NCBI GenBank assembly: GCA_016711435.1
Contig: JADJSY010000058.1
Coordinates: 1 to 36,596, forward strand
DNA: 36,596 bases
Reading direction: 5' to 3'
Source: Lewinellaceae bacterium
Lineage (GTDB): Bacteria > Bacteroidota > Bacteroidia > Chitinophagales > Saprospiraceae
Part shown: one piece after another, positions 7,239-15,341 of the stretch
Layout of the letters: each line of letters opens with the position of its first letter
How positions within the stretch are numbered: the first letter of the stretch is position 1
Made by a program: the position numbers and the translations under genes
Notes under the pieces: model-generated
What the model saw: only the letters and a program-made list of their open reading frames with translations
Told to the model about the DNA's origin: nothing
Databases searched by the model: none

Positions 7239-9305
7239 ATGCCCTTTCATATTCCCGGTTTTGTAAAAATAAATGTTGCCGCCTTGCTGTGTTGCCTGCT
7301 GTTACAAACCGCCTGCACGCCGCCTGAATCATCGCAGACAGCACAAAAAAAAGGAGTGGTCAACCTCGATCTGCGCAATGAGCAGGTGCAAAAACTATAC
7401 AACCTGCGGGATCAGCACCAGACCGACAGTTTGAAGGGCTATTTCAGCAGCCCCAATGCTACCTTGCGTTACCTGGCAGCATTGTCCTTTGCTTCCCTGC
7501 GCGACTCGAATGCCATCGACGCACTCGCGCCGCTGCTCCGCGATCCGGTGGAAGACGTGCGCAATGCCGCAGCATTTTCGCTGGGTCAGATCGGTCATGG
7601 CAAAGCGGAAAAAGCACTGATACAGGCCTTTGTCGCGACCGATTCTTTGTCGCAACACCAACGCCTGAACGCCATTATTCTGGAAGCCATCGGCAAATGC
7701 GGAACCTTACAGAGCCTGAAAAATATCGCTGCCGTCAATACCTATCGTCCCACAGATACATTGCTGCTCGAAGGACAATGCCGTGCCATTTATCGTTTTG
7801 GCCGCCGCAATATCATCGATCCTGCGGCGACGGCCCGCATGGTCAGCTATGTGGCGAATGAACAAATACCTGCTCCCGCGCGATTGATGGCTGCGCATTA
7901 TTTAGCCCGCACCCTGAATATTGCGCCGGACAGCACCCAGGCCGTGCAGATGGCCGCCGCCTTTGTCCGGGCCAATGAAAACCCGGATATTCGGATGGCC
8001 CTGGCTACCGCCCTGGGAAAATCCGTGACGGGGCCGGCTTTTGCCATCCTCTCAAAGGTGATAAAATCGGAACAGGACTGGCGCGTCAAGTGCAACATTA
8101 TCAATGCTTTGGCTAAATTCGAATACGATACCATCCGAACCCTGGTCGTTCCGTATGTGGCAGACCCCAACCCCCATATCAGCCGAACGGCCGCCGCTTT
8201 TTTTGTTGCCAACGGGCAGCTCAAAGACGCAGATTTTTACTGGCGGATTCCCGCTAATATCGGTAAACCGAATATACCGGCATTGACGCAGATATTGCTT
8301 TTGCAGGCTTCCAACAAGTTTCTTTCCGGCAAAACAACCCCTGAATCGAAAGATTATGTCAACTACCGGATCAAAGAGATTTTCCAGCAAAGCAAAAACC
8401 CGTACGAACGCGCCGCCTGCCTCACCGCCCTGGCCGAATTCGGATGGAATTACCGCTGGATTCACGATAAAGGTTTTAATGACGCGCATCCGGCCGTGAA
8501 ATCGGGCGCCGCGGAGGCCCTGCAGACGATCATGAAAAAGCCCAACTTTTATGCTTTTTATGGGGAGGCTTCCAAAACGGTGCGCCGCGAACTGTATTAC
8601 TATCTCCGCGAAACAATTGCGTCCGGCGATCCGGGCATGATTGCTGCCGGCGTCGGCGGGTTTCGTACGGAGGCGCTGAATTATCGCACCCTGCGCGATA
8701 CCGCCCGCATTCCCGACTTTAAAACGGCTATGGGAAAACTAAAGATGCCCCGCGACGTGGAAGCATACATGGCGCTCGATGATGCCATCGCCTACTTTGA
8801 GGAACGCCAAGGGCCGCCGCCTTTCCAACCCAAATGGAACCATGCCATCGACTGGAACCGGATGAAGGTGGTCACGCCGCAAACAACGGTGAGCATCGAA
8901 ACGGCCAAAGGCAATATTATACTTGAACTGTATCCCGAATGGGCGCCTGGTTCGGTAGTCAACTTCCTCGATCTGGCGGGAACGGGCTTTCTGAACGGTA
9001 AAACCTTTCACCGGGTAGTGCCCAATTTTGTGGTACAGGCCGGGTGCCCGAGCGGCGACGGATATGGAGCGCTCGATTACACCATCCGCACCGAAATCGG
9101 TCTGGCATGGTACGACCAGGGCGGTTACCTCGGCATGGCTTCTGCCGGCCCGGATACGGAAGGAACGCAGTTTTTTATCACCCACTCGCCCACGCCGCAC
9201 CTGGATGGCAATTATACGATTTTTGGAAAAGTAAAATCCGGGATGGAGGTCGTCGACCAACTACAGCCCGGCGATGTGATTGACCGGGTGAATATTCAGT
9301 ATTGA
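7239..9305 (+). CDS. lipoprotein with HEAT repeats and C-terminal cyclophilin domain
   Basis: A 688-residue exported lipoprotein. Residues 1-26 form a lipoprotein signal with lipobox LQTAC (Cys26). Residues about 50-540 are helical repeats of HEAT type (DAIDALAPLLRDPVEDVRNAAAFSLGQIG is the clearest unit). Residues about 547-688 are a cyclophilin peptidyl-prolyl isomerase: FHRVVPNFVVQAG with the catalytic Arg, GTQFFITHSPTPHLDGNYTIFGKV with the active-site Gln/Phe. The likely job is folding or scaffolding of envelope proteins in the periplasm or at the cell surface; this is inference. The open frame extends to 7149, but those extra 30 residues are translated repeat DNA; ATG 7239 precedes the signal peptide and is chosen. 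TGA 9303-9305 abuts the next hairpin. Confidence 0.85.
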   Translation: MPFHIPGFVKINVAALLCCLLLQTACTPPESSQTAQKKGVVNLDLRNEQVQKLYNLRDQHQTDSLKGYFSSPNATLRYLAALSFASLRDSNAIDALAPLLRDPVEDVRNAAAFSLGQIGHGKAEKALIQAFVATDSLSQHQRLNAIILEAIGKCGTLQSLKNIAAVNTYRPTDTLLLEGQCRAIYRFGRRNIIDPAATARMVSYVANEQIPAPARLMAAHYLARTLNIAPDSTQAVQMAAAFVRANENPDIRMALATALGKSVTGPAFAILSKVIKSEQDWRVKCNIINALAKFEYDTIRTLVVPYVADPNPHISRTAAAFFVANGQLKDADFYWRIPANIGKPNIPALTQILLLQASNKFLSGKTTPESKDYVNYRIKEIFQQSKNPYERAACLTALAEFGWNYRWIHDKGFNDAHPAVKSGAAEALQTIMKKPNFYAFYGEASKTVRRELYYYLRETIASGDPGMIAAGVGGFRTEALNYRTLRDTARIPDFKTAMGKLKMPRDVEAYMALDDAIAYFEERQGPPPFQPKWNHAIDWNRMKVVTPQTTVSIETAKGNIILELYPEWAPGSVVNFLDLAGTGFLNGKTFHRVVPNFVVQAGCPSGDGYGALDYTIRTEIGLAWYDQGGYLGMASAGPDTEGTQFFITHSPTPHLDGNYTIFGKVKSGMEVVDQLQPGDVIDRVNIQY

Positions 9306-9438
9306 ATAGAAGTGAGAGGTGAGAAGTGAGAGGTGAGAATTCGTAGAGTACACCGCTTCGCTCCTAAATCAGAAATCAGAGGGCGAAGCGGTGTACTCTA
9401 CGAATTCTCACTTCTCGCCTCTCACTTCTCACTTCTAT
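9306..9438. repeat. heptad hairpin (AGAAGTG/AGAGGTG) between convergent genes
   Basis: The left arm starts ATAGAAGTGAGAGGTGAG at the base after the upstream stop; the right arm ends CACTTCTCACTTCTAT at 9438 and contains the yicC stop (9435-9437). Arms of about 57 bp pair with mismatches that are all A/G or C/T. An inner palindrome GAGTACACCGCTTCGC...GCGAAGCGGTGTACTC surrounds a loop containing AAATCAGAAATCAGAG. Core and loop recur at 14151-14285. Between two convergent genes it would act as a bidirectional 3'-end hairpin. Confidence 0.9.
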
Positions 9439-10310
9439 AGAACGTTCGCCAGTTGCTCCTTGATTTTCTCCAGTTCGTCTTTCATTTGCACCACTAAGCG
9501 CTGAATATCGGCATCGTAGGCTTTGGCGCCGAGGGTATTGATTTCGCGGCCCATTTCCTGGGAGATAAAATTGAGCGTTCGCCCCACAGATTCCTGTTTG
9601 CTGTCTAAGTGTTCGAGAAAATGGCTACAGTGCATACTGAGGCGCACCTTTTCCTCCGACATATCCATCTTTTCCAGGTAATACAGGATTTCCTGTTCAA
9701 AGCGGTTGTTGTCGAGATTTTCCTTCCCGAAATTTTCCTCCATGTTATTGCGTATCCGTTCGCGCATCCGCACAAAACGCTCTTTTTCAAAAGGCGTTAC
9801 CTGCTCCAGCATGGTTATGATGTTGGTAATACGCAGGCGCAGCTCGGTCTCCTGCGACAAACCTTCGAGGATACGGAATTTTTTGAAATTGTCCAGCGCT
9901 TTGGTTATCGTCTGGCAAATGGCCTGCCATTCGTCTTCATCCACTTCCCCCGAAGCCGAGGCCACCACATTGGGAATGCGCAGAATCGCCTGCAGCATTT
10001 CTCCCTGGGGAATGTGTAATTCGTTGGCCAGGCGGCTCAATTCGCGGTGGTAGCCGCGGAAAAGCGCTTCATTGAGGCTAACCAATGCAGCGCCGTCTGC
10101 ATTCTGCACGTCGATGTTCAGGTCGATCTTGCCACGTTCGGCATGGTCGGTCACCATTTTGCGCAGTTCCACCTCTTTCTCTTTATAATCGCCGGGAAAA
10201 CGAAGTTTGATGTCGGTCATTTTGGAATTCAGGGCGCGCACTTCCACCGAAATCGTCTTATCGCCAAAAGTTCCGTTTGCGCGGCCATAGCCTGTCATTG
10301 AAAGCAGCAT
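9435..10310 (-). CDS. yicC: YicC-family endoribonuclease
   Basis: A 291-residue YicC/YloC protein; E. coli YicC is an endoribonuclease that acts on sRNAs such as RyhB. The N terminus LLSMTGYGRA is the family hallmark, followed by EVRALNSKMTDIKLRFP (a conserved strand of the N-terminal domain). The C-terminal DUF1732 part has KVRLSMHCSHFLEHLD and VGRTLNFISQEMGREINTLGAKA, close to universal in the family. The C terminus is KIKEQLANVL. The frame reaches 10325, but MLLSMTGYG from 10310 is the usual start. The stop codon sits in the arm of the repeat hairpin shared with the convergent lipoprotein gene. Confidence 0.93.
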   Translation of the reverse strand: MLLSMTGYGRANGTFGDKTISVEVRALNSKMTDIKLRFPGDYKEKEVELRKMVTDHAERGKIDLNIDVQNADGAALVSLNEALFRGYHRELSRLANELHIPQGEMLQAILRIPNVVASASGEVDEDEWQAICQTITKALDNFKKFRILEGLSQETELRLRITNIITMLEQVTPFEKERFVRMRERIRNNMEENFGKENLDNNRFEQEILYYLEKMDMSEEKVRLSMHCSHFLEHLDSKQESVGRTLNFISQEMGREINTLGAKAYDADIQRLVVQMKDELEKIKEQLANVL

Positions 10311-10687
10311 AATCCAGAAAGTCAAAAGATTAGAAAATTAAAAAAATAGGAATGTTTCAAAAAGGAGGGCAAACTTACACGAAAACCCCCGATACCTGTA
10401 CCTTATTGGAACAAGAAGCGGGAATTGAAAATATTCTTACCTGTTCGGCACAAATTTTCGGTCATTTTTTTTTGTAAACTGCTGAATTAGAGCGAGTTTT
10501 CCGCCCGGAAAGTAAAAACGACGAAGGAGGGTAGCCAAATGTCTTAGTGCCTGATTTTCTACGCCATATTGGTCTTATTTTTTTCAGGAAAAGCTTGTGA
10601 AGGCCGAAAATTGTTAGAACTTTGCACCTCGTTTTTCAAAAAACCCGACTTTCGTTCATAATTCATTCAAAATCAACGAAATAAAAC
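10311..10687. other. divergent intergenic region yicC-HU
   Basis: These 377 bases hold no credible gene and, unusually for this window, no heptad repeat. They contain A/T runs, a short TTTCCG/CGGAAA inverted repeat (10498-10511), and the candidate HU promoter near 10600. A promoter for yicC must also lie here but I cannot pick it out. Confidence 0.6.
10595..10624 (+). promoter_or_regulatory. candidate promoter of the HU gene
   Basis: TTG (10595-10597), 19 bp, then GAACTTTG (10617-10624), a 7/8 match to TAnnTTTG. It would start transcription about 55 nt before the HU gene. Confidence 0.4.
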
Positions 10688-10999
10688 ATGAGAAAGGCTG
10701 ACCTTGTGAACGCTATTTCCGAAAAAACCGGTGTAGCCAAAGTGGACGTGCTCGTTACGCTCGAGGAATTGTTCAAAGAAATCAAATCCACGATGACTAA
10801 TGGCGAAAATGTGTACGTCCGCGGCTTCGGCAGCTTCGTCATTAAAAAGCGCGCCAAAAAAGTAGGTCGCAACATCAAAAAAGGAAAATCAATCGATATT
10901 CCGGAGCATTTTATTCCGTCATTCAAACCTGCAAAGGTGTTTACGGAGCAGGTGAAGAAGCATGTGACTTCTTTGCCCGATGAAGAAAAAGAAGATTAA
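10688..10999 (+). CDS. HU/IHF-family DNA-binding protein
   Basis: A 103-residue nucleoid protein. It has the HU fold: helical N terminus MRKADLVNAISEKTGVAK, then VYVRGFGSFVIKKRAKKVGRN, the beta arm that enters the DNA minor groove, including GFGSF, and a C-terminal FIPSFKPAKVF helix. About ten extra acidic residues (LPDEEKED) extend the tail. HU-type proteins bend and compact DNA; which partner it pairs with is unknown. In a genome full of long palindromes it may bind cruciform or bent DNA, as HU proteins do, but that is speculation. A short hairpin follows, then a TPR gene on the same strand. Confidence 0.93.
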   Translation: MRKADLVNAISEKTGVAKVDVLVTLEELFKEIKSTMTNGENVYVRGFGSFVIKKRAKKVGRNIKKGKSIDIPEHFIPSFKPAKVFTEQVKKHVTSLPDEEKED

Positions 11000-11010
11000 A
11001 CAGGTATAGG

Positions 11011-11030
11011 CAGCCATGGAAGGCTGTTTT
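11011..11030 (+). terminator. weak intrinsic terminator after HU
   Basis: CAGCC (11011-11015) and GGCTG (11022-11026) form a 5-bp stem followed by TTTT (11027-11030). Short, so readthrough into the TPR gene starting at 11041 is likely. Confidence 0.45.
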
Positions 11031-11040
11031 ATCCATTCCG

Positions 11041-11823
11041 ATGAATAAAACACACTACTCGGTACTATTTGCAGCGCTGGCCTTGTTTTTGCTATTGTAT
11101 TTGGGCTTCGATACCAAAACGGACAAGCAAAAAATGTCGGAGCAGTCGCGTAGCCTGCAAGCAGAAAGCACCAGTTTTGAAACCCTGGCAGCCGATGCCA
11201 AAGAACACCTCGAACCTGCCCAGGCCACGCAAGTTGCCGACCTGGAACAACAGATCGGGCAGGCTGCCAACGATGCGGCGCGCATCGCCGGACTCAAAAC
11301 GCTGTCCGGCCTGTGGTACCGCTTCGGCCAGTTGCCGGTAGCGGGCGGGGTGGCAGAGCAAGTGGCCGAGTTGGAAAATGCGGATACTTCATGGTCGGTA
11401 GCAGGCGCCGTTTTTTACAGCGGACTTGTCGGGTCTCAGGATCAGATCGTCCGCAGTTATTGCGCTACCCATGCCGTCAAGTCTTTTGAAAATGCCGCTT
11501 CCCTGAATCCAGGCAACCCGGAACACCGCATCAATCTGGCGCTGGTGTACGCGGAAAACCCGCCGCCCGACAACCCGATGCAAGCCGTTTTGATGTTGCG
11601 CGAATTAGAAAGCAAACATCCTGACAATCCTGCTGTTTATAATGCACTGGGACGATTGGCAATCAAAACAGGACAATGGGAACGCGCGATTGAACGATTG
11701 GAAAAATCATGGTCGCTGAGTAAAAGCAACCCAAACACCCCCTGCTTACTGGCAAAAGCCTACGAAGCAACGGGGAATACATCAAAAGCTCAAGAGTTCA
11801 CAGGCATTTGCAACGCCCGGTAA
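11041..11823 (+). CDS. membrane-anchored TPR protein
   Basis: A 260-residue protein anchored by one N-terminal membrane segment (about residues 7-23, YSVLFAALALFLLLYLGF). It continues with a charged, partly coiled-coil region (about 25-85) and a C-terminal set of tetratricopeptide repeats, the clearest being KSFENAASLNPGNPEHRINLALVY and NPAVYNALGRLAIKTGQWERAIERLEKSW. TPR proteins serve as protein-protein docking platforms; the partner is unknown. It follows the HU gene by 41 bases and may be read with it. A role in cell-envelope or division assembly is possible but not supported by any specific motif. Confidence 0.8.
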   Translation: MNKTHYSVLFAALALFLLLYLGFDTKTDKQKMSEQSRSLQAESTSFETLAADAKEHLEPAQATQVADLEQQIGQAANDAARIAGLKTLSGLWYRFGQLPVAGGVAEQVAELENADTSWSVAGAVFYSGLVGSQDQIVRSYCATHAVKSFENAASLNPGNPEHRINLALVYAENPPPDNPMQAVLMLRELESKHPDNPAVYNALGRLAIKTGQWERAIERLEKSWSLSKSNPNTPCLLAKAYEATGNTSKAQEFTGICNAR

Positions 11824-11878
11824 CTCACACAACTCATAACCTGCCTGCTGAAAAGCCGGCCCAAACTTAGTTAGCAAT

Positions 11879-11971
11879 ATGCCTTGCGGAAAAAAACGTA
11901 AACGTCATAAAATTGCCACGCACAAGCGTAAGAAGCGCCTTCGTAAGAATCGCCATAAGAAAAAGCGTTAG
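11879..11971 (+). CDS. 30-residue basic AURKAIP1/COX24-domain protein
   Basis: The 31-codon gene encodes MPCGKKRKRHKIATHKRKK followed by a basic tail, 30 residues of which more than half are Lys or Arg. This is the AURKAIP1/COX24 (DUF1713) domain, related to the mitochondrial ribosomal protein mS38, and it occurs as a stand-alone tiny protein throughout Bacteroidota, where it is probably a ribosomal component. It is easily missed because of its length. It lies 55 bases after the TPR gene and is followed by a perfect 13-bp hairpin. The sequence is so characteristic that the call is firm despite the size. Confidence 0.9.
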   Translation: MPCGKKRKRHKIATHKRKKRLRKNRHKKKR

Positions 11972-12048
11972 TAACTGAACCACAGGCACTTCGCACCGTA
12001 TACCACGGGCCGTTGTGCCGGGGTCAGCGCCAGACGCAACCGTCGTTC

Positions 12049-12089
12049 GAAAACTTTCCGGAAAAGCCATGCGCTCCCGGAAAGTTTTC
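12049..12089. terminator. 13-bp perfect hairpin, probable 3' end
   Basis: GAAAACTTTCCGG (12049-12061) is the exact complement of CCGGAAAGTTTTC (12077-12089), loop 15 nt. A T run inside the 3' arm (TTTTC) makes it terminator-like for the small basic protein gene; it is symmetric, so could act either way. Confidence 0.6.
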
Positions 12090-12462
12090 TGTGTATGTTC
12101 TCATTCCCGATTACAGGCAAGCATTCCACCCCAAAATGTGTATTTACCCCAAAGTCAGCCCCATCAGGCTGCGTTTTTGCCCACCCAACCAAAAACGAAA
12201 TGCTCCTCTTGCTGCCCAGGTAATCTGTGGATTTTCAACCTTAAGTATGCGTGCAAAATCAATCAGCATCCATTCGGCATAAATCAATGATTTTCTTTGC
12301 CTTTTGTTTTTTGTTTTTTGCCCTTTTACTTACACCGGCCCTGCCGCTACATACACCCACCATCGCGACGGTCTGATTTTTGTCGCCCGCACCGACCCCG
12401 GTAGCCGGTCGAGCGGCTTTTGCCATTTTTCAACTGCCTGCATCGTCGTGGTTTGCCAGGAT

Positions 12463-12566
12463 AGTGTTTGGTGTTTAGTGTTTGGTGTTTAGGCTGCTTC
12501 GCTTTTGGCTACTGTGGGTAGTTCAGGCGAAGCGCCCTAAACACCAAACACCAAACACCAAACACT
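12463..12566. repeat. heptad hairpin (TGTTTGG/TGTTTAG)
   Basis: AGTGTTTGGTGTTTAGTG... (from 12463) pairs with ...ACCAAACACCAAACACT (to 12566): four 7-bp units on each side with one A/G difference. The inner part has CTGCTTCGC opposite GCGAAGCGCC. It ends about 40 bp before the RNase G start. The open frame of RNase G runs through it, giving a spurious N-terminal extension. Confidence 0.9.
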
Positions 12567-12604
12567 CTCTTTGCTTGTGCCTGTTGCAAACCAATCTTTC
12601 CAAC

Positions 12605-14155
12605 GTGGATAAAGAACTGATCATCAACGCCACCGAATCCGGCGTTGAACTTGCCCTCTTAGAAGACGGCAAACTCGTAGAACTCCAGCATCAGAAGACC
12701 AACAACAATTTTACCGTAGGCGATATCCTCATCGGTAAAATCCGGAAAATGATGCCCGGACTCAATGCCGCATTCATCGACATCGGCCACCGAAAAGACG
12801 CATTCCTGCATTACACCGACCTGGGACCGAAATTGCGCTCCTTAGTGAAGTGGACCAACGGGGTGATGAACGGGAGTATTAACACCCACAAACTCGACAA
12901 CTTCAAGTTTGAAGACGAGATTGTAAAAACCGGAAAAGTCGACCAGGTGCTCAACAAGCGCTGGCCCGTACTCGTCCAGATTTTAAAAGAACCCATTTCC
13001 ACCAAAGGCCCGCGCCTGTCCTGCGAACTCACGCTGCCGGGCCGCTACATGGTATTGTCACCTTTTTCCGATACTGTTTCCGTTTCCAAAAAGATTTCCA
13101 GCGGGGAAGAACGCAAACGCCTGCATACCCTGGCGGAAAGTATCAAACCCAAAAACTTCGGACTCATCATCCGTACGGCTTCGGAAGGCAAAAAAGTGCA
13201 GGAACTGCACGAAGAACTCGTGCGCCTCATGGGCCAGTGGGAGGACATCTACAAGCAACTGAAAACGACCACGCCACCCGCCAAACTGCTCAGCGAACTC
13301 GACAAACCCGCCAGCGTGCTGCGCGATATGCTCAGCGACGGCTTCAGCCGCATCGTGGTCAATGAAAAAGACCTGTATACCGACATCCGGGCTTACATGC
13401 AGAACATCAGCCCCGATCAGGTGGGCATTGTACAACTGCACAACAGCTCCAAACCGGTGTTCGATGCCTTCAGCGTCACCAAACAGATCAAAGCCTCTTT
13501 TGGTAAAACGGCAACGATGAACAGCGGCGCCTATGTCATCATTGAAAAGACGGAAGCCATGCACGTGGTAGATGTCAACAGCGGCCACAAAATCAGCACC
13601 AACGATGTAGAACAGACCATCTTCGGCGTCAACCTGGAAGCGGCGGAAGAAATCGCCCGCCAGATCAGGCTCCGCGATATCGGCGGACTGATCGTGATCG
13701 ACTTCATCGATATGAAAAACCCGGAGCACAAAAAACTCCTGGCGAAAAAGATGGAGGATTTCATGCGCAAGGACCGTTCGCAACACACGATCCTGCCGCT
13801 GTCCAAATTCGGACTGATGCAGATCACCCGCGAACGCGCCAGACAGGAAGTCATGGTCGATACCGCCGAAATGTGCCCTACCTGCGGCGGCACCGGCAAG
13901 ATCAACGCCAGCATACTCCTCACCGACGATATTGAACGCGACCTGGAATTCATCATGCAGTCAAGGCCCAGAATGCCGCTGCGCCTGCGCGTACACCCGT
14001 TCCTGGATGCTTTCCTGAAAAAAGGCCTTATCAGCCAGCAGGTCCGCTGGTGGTGGAAATACAGCAAATGGATCCGCATCCTGCCGCAAGCCGATTTCCA
14101 ATTGATGGATTATCGGTTTTATGACGGGAATGAGGATGAGATAAGACTTAATTAG
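12605..14155 (+). CDS. rng: ribonuclease E/G family protein (RNase G)
   Basis: A 516-residue endoribonuclease of the RNase E/G catalytic type, acting in 16S rRNA 5'-end maturation and mRNA decay. It has an N-terminal S1 domain (VGDILIGKIRKMMPGLNAAFIDIGHRKDAFLH), the catalytic DNase I-like subdomain with the metal-binding aspartates in HVVDVNSG and GLIVIDFIDM, and the zinc-link CPTCGGTG. It lacks the long E. coli RNase E scaffold tail, so G is preferred. No ATG precedes the conserved KELIINATESGVELALLEDG; GTG at 12605 (MDKELI) is chosen, with TTG 12587 as an alternative. The frame upstream of that is repeat DNA. TAG 14153-14155 lies in the next repeat. Confidence 0.9.
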   Translation: MDKELIINATESGVELALLEDGKLVELQHQKTNNNFTVGDILIGKIRKMMPGLNAAFIDIGHRKDAFLHYTDLGPKLRSLVKWTNGVMNGSINTHKLDNFKFEDEIVKTGKVDQVLNKRWPVLVQILKEPISTKGPRLSCELTLPGRYMVLSPFSDTVSVSKKISSGEERKRLHTLAESIKPKNFGLIIRTASEGKKVQELHEELVRLMGQWEDIYKQLKTTTPPAKLLSELDKPASVLRDMLSDGFSRIVVNEKDLYTDIRAYMQNISPDQVGIVQLHNSSKPVFDAFSVTKQIKASFGKTATMNSGAYVIIEKTEAMHVVDVNSGHKISTNDVEQTIFGVNLEAAEEIARQIRLRDIGGLIVIDFIDMKNPEHKKLLAKKMEDFMRKDRSQHTILPLSKFGLMQITRERARQEVMVDTAEMCPTCGGTGKINASILLTDDIERDLEFIMQSRPRMPLRLRVHPFLDAFLKKGLISQQVRWWWKYSKWIRILPQADFQLMDYRFYDGNEDEIRLN

Positions 14156-14285
14156 AAGTGAGAGGTGAGAAGTGAGAAGTGAGAATCCCTAGAGTACACC
14201 GCTTCGCTCCAAAATCAGAAATCAGAGAGATGAGCGGTGTACTCTAGGGATTCTCACTTCTCACCTCTCACTTCTCACTTCTAAT
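14151..14285. repeat. heptad hairpin (AGAAGTG/AGAGGTG), second copy of the 9306 core
   Basis: ATTAGAAGTGAGAGGTGAG... (14151 on) pairs with ...CACTTCTCACTTCTAAT (to 14285); only A/G transitions separate the ~53-bp arms. The inner GAGTACACCGCTTCGCTCC and loop AAATCAGAAATCAGAGAG match the element at 9306-9438. Where that copy has ATTCGTAGAG/CTCTACGAAT, this one has ATCCCTAGAG/CTCTAGGGAT: both arms changed together. It contains the stop of RNase G. Confidence 0.9.
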
Positions 14286-14327
14286 AAACTCCGCAAGATT
14301 CGGGTAGTCTGCGGCTGTTCTCCCCGC

Positions 14328-14335
14328 TACTTTTG
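14328..14335 (+). promoter_or_regulatory. -7 box TACTTTTG of the Ada-like gene
   Basis: Exact TAnnTTTG match, 20 bp before the start codon and just downstream of the repeat hairpin, so the hairpin is outside this transcript. A -33 TTG is not clear. Confidence 0.5.
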
Positions 14336-14355
14336 TACCATCAAATTCAACAAAA

Positions 14356-15213
14356 ATGAAGGCACAAGAGCACATCAATTTCAACCGCATCGCCGATGCG
14401 ATCGACTACCTCCGGCAGAACTTCAGCAGCCAACCCGAACTGGCGGAAGTGGCGGAACAAGTACATGTAAGTCCGTACCATTTCCAGCGCATGTTTACGG
14501 AATGGGCCGGCACAAGTCCCAAAAAATTTCTGCAATACATCAGTATTCAGCACGCCAAAAAAATGCTGAAAGAGGAACAGGCCTCTTTGTTCGACACAGC
14601 TATGGAGACCGGGCTGTCGGGCGCAAGCCGACTGCACGATTTATTTGTCAACATAGAAGGTATGACGCCCGGCGAATACAAAAACGGTGGCGCCAATCTT
14701 TCCATCAACTACAGTTTTGCCGAAAGCCCTTTCGGAAATATCCTGGTCGCTTCTACAGCCAAAGGTATCTGCCACATTGCTTTTGCCGACGACAGCGCAG
14801 AGGCCCTGCAACAGTTGCGAAATGATTTCCCGAATGCGAAATATCAACAAATACTTGACGGGATGCAGCAAAATGCCCTGTACATTTTTTCGCATGACTG
14901 GAGCAAACTCCACCAGATCAAACTGCACCTGAAAGGCTCGGATTTTCAACTGAAAGTCTGGGAAACGCTGCTGAAAATCCCGATGGGCAAACTCACCACT
15001 TATGGGAACATCGCTCAACACATTCAACGCCCCAAAGCAGCGCGGGCCGTCGGAACGGCCATCGGCGACAACCCCGTCGCATTCCTGATTCCCTGCCACC
15101 GGGTGATCCAGTCCAGCGGGTTGCTGGGCGGATACCATTGGGGAACGACACGAAAAACGGCTATGATCGGCTGGGAAGCGGCACAGGTAAAAGAAGTGAG
15201 AAGTGAGAGGTGA
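14356..15213 (+). CDS. Ada-like AraC-type regulator fused to methylated-DNA-protein-cysteine methyltransferase
   Basis: A 285-residue DNA repair/regulator fusion. Residues about 8-102 form an AraC-type helix-turn-helix pair (ELAEVAEQVHVSPYHFQRMFTEWAGTSPKKFLQYI and the second half up to MTPGEYKNGG). Residues about 115-275 are an O6-alkylguanine-DNA alkyltransferase: FQLKVWETLLKIPMGKLTTYG, RAVGTAIGDNPVAFLIPCHRVI with the acceptor Cys of PCHR, and SGLLGGYHWG. The N-terminal zinc/phosphotriester domain of E. coli Ada is absent, a frequent variant. It would transfer alkyl groups from guanine to itself and may regulate its own gene. The last residues (VRSER) and the stop come from the following heptad array, showing that the repeat encroaches on the gene end. 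Confidence 0.92.
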   Translation: MKAQEHINFNRIADAIDYLRQNFSSQPELAEVAEQVHVSPYHFQRMFTEWAGTSPKKFLQYISIQHAKKMLKEEQASLFDTAMETGLSGASRLHDLFVNIEGMTPGEYKNGGANLSINYSFAESPFGNILVASTAKGICHIAFADDSAEALQQLRNDFPNAKYQQILDGMQQNALYIFSHDWSKLHQIKLHLKGSDFQLKVWETLLKIPMGKLTTYGNIAQHIQRPKAARAVGTAIGDNPVAFLIPCHRVIQSSGLLGGYHWGTTRKTAMIGWEAAQVKEVRSER

Positions 15214-15251
15214 GAAGTGAGAGGTGAGAAACGAGAGGTGAGAAGTGAGAG
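15192..15251. repeat. one-armed heptad array (AGAAGTG/AGAGGTG)
   Basis: About eight direct 7-bp units (GAAGTGA, GAGGTGA, one GAAACGA) overlap the last codons and stop of the Ada-like gene. No complementary arm follows. The G-rich strand faces the upstream gene's stop, as in the other arrays. Confidence 0.85.
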
Positions 15252-15305
15252 AGGCGACTTTGTTATTTTGTAGCAAACGGCTGAAACTACCTTTTTAAAT
15301 AAATC

Positions 15306-15313
15306 TACCTTTG
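15306..15313 (+). promoter_or_regulatory. -7 box TACCTTTG
   Basis: Exact TAnnTTTG match 28 bp before the start of the small secreted protein gene; -33 not clear. Confidence 0.45.
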
Positions 15314-15341
15314 CCCATCTTTTACTAAAACATACTATCTG

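Larger units (their letters stand above)
11972..12604. other. long intergenic region before the RNase G gene
   Basis: 633 bases without a credible gene. Several short overlapping open frames on both strands (for example 12015-12290) show no domain and contradict one another. What can be seen is the hairpin at 12049-12089, a T/G-rich stretch near 12295-12325, and the heptad hairpin at 12463-12566. The remainder shows nothing I can name. Confidence 0.6.

Noticed and set aside
12015..12290. Overlapping 89-91-residue frames between the small basic gene and RNase G
   Set aside because: Two overlapping frames of equal length, no start signal, no domain; hairpin lies inside.
12482..12604. N-terminal extension of RNase G
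   Set aside because: Starts inside the TGTTTGG hairpin; residues such as KHQTPNTKH are repeat translation; GTG 12605 matches the family start.
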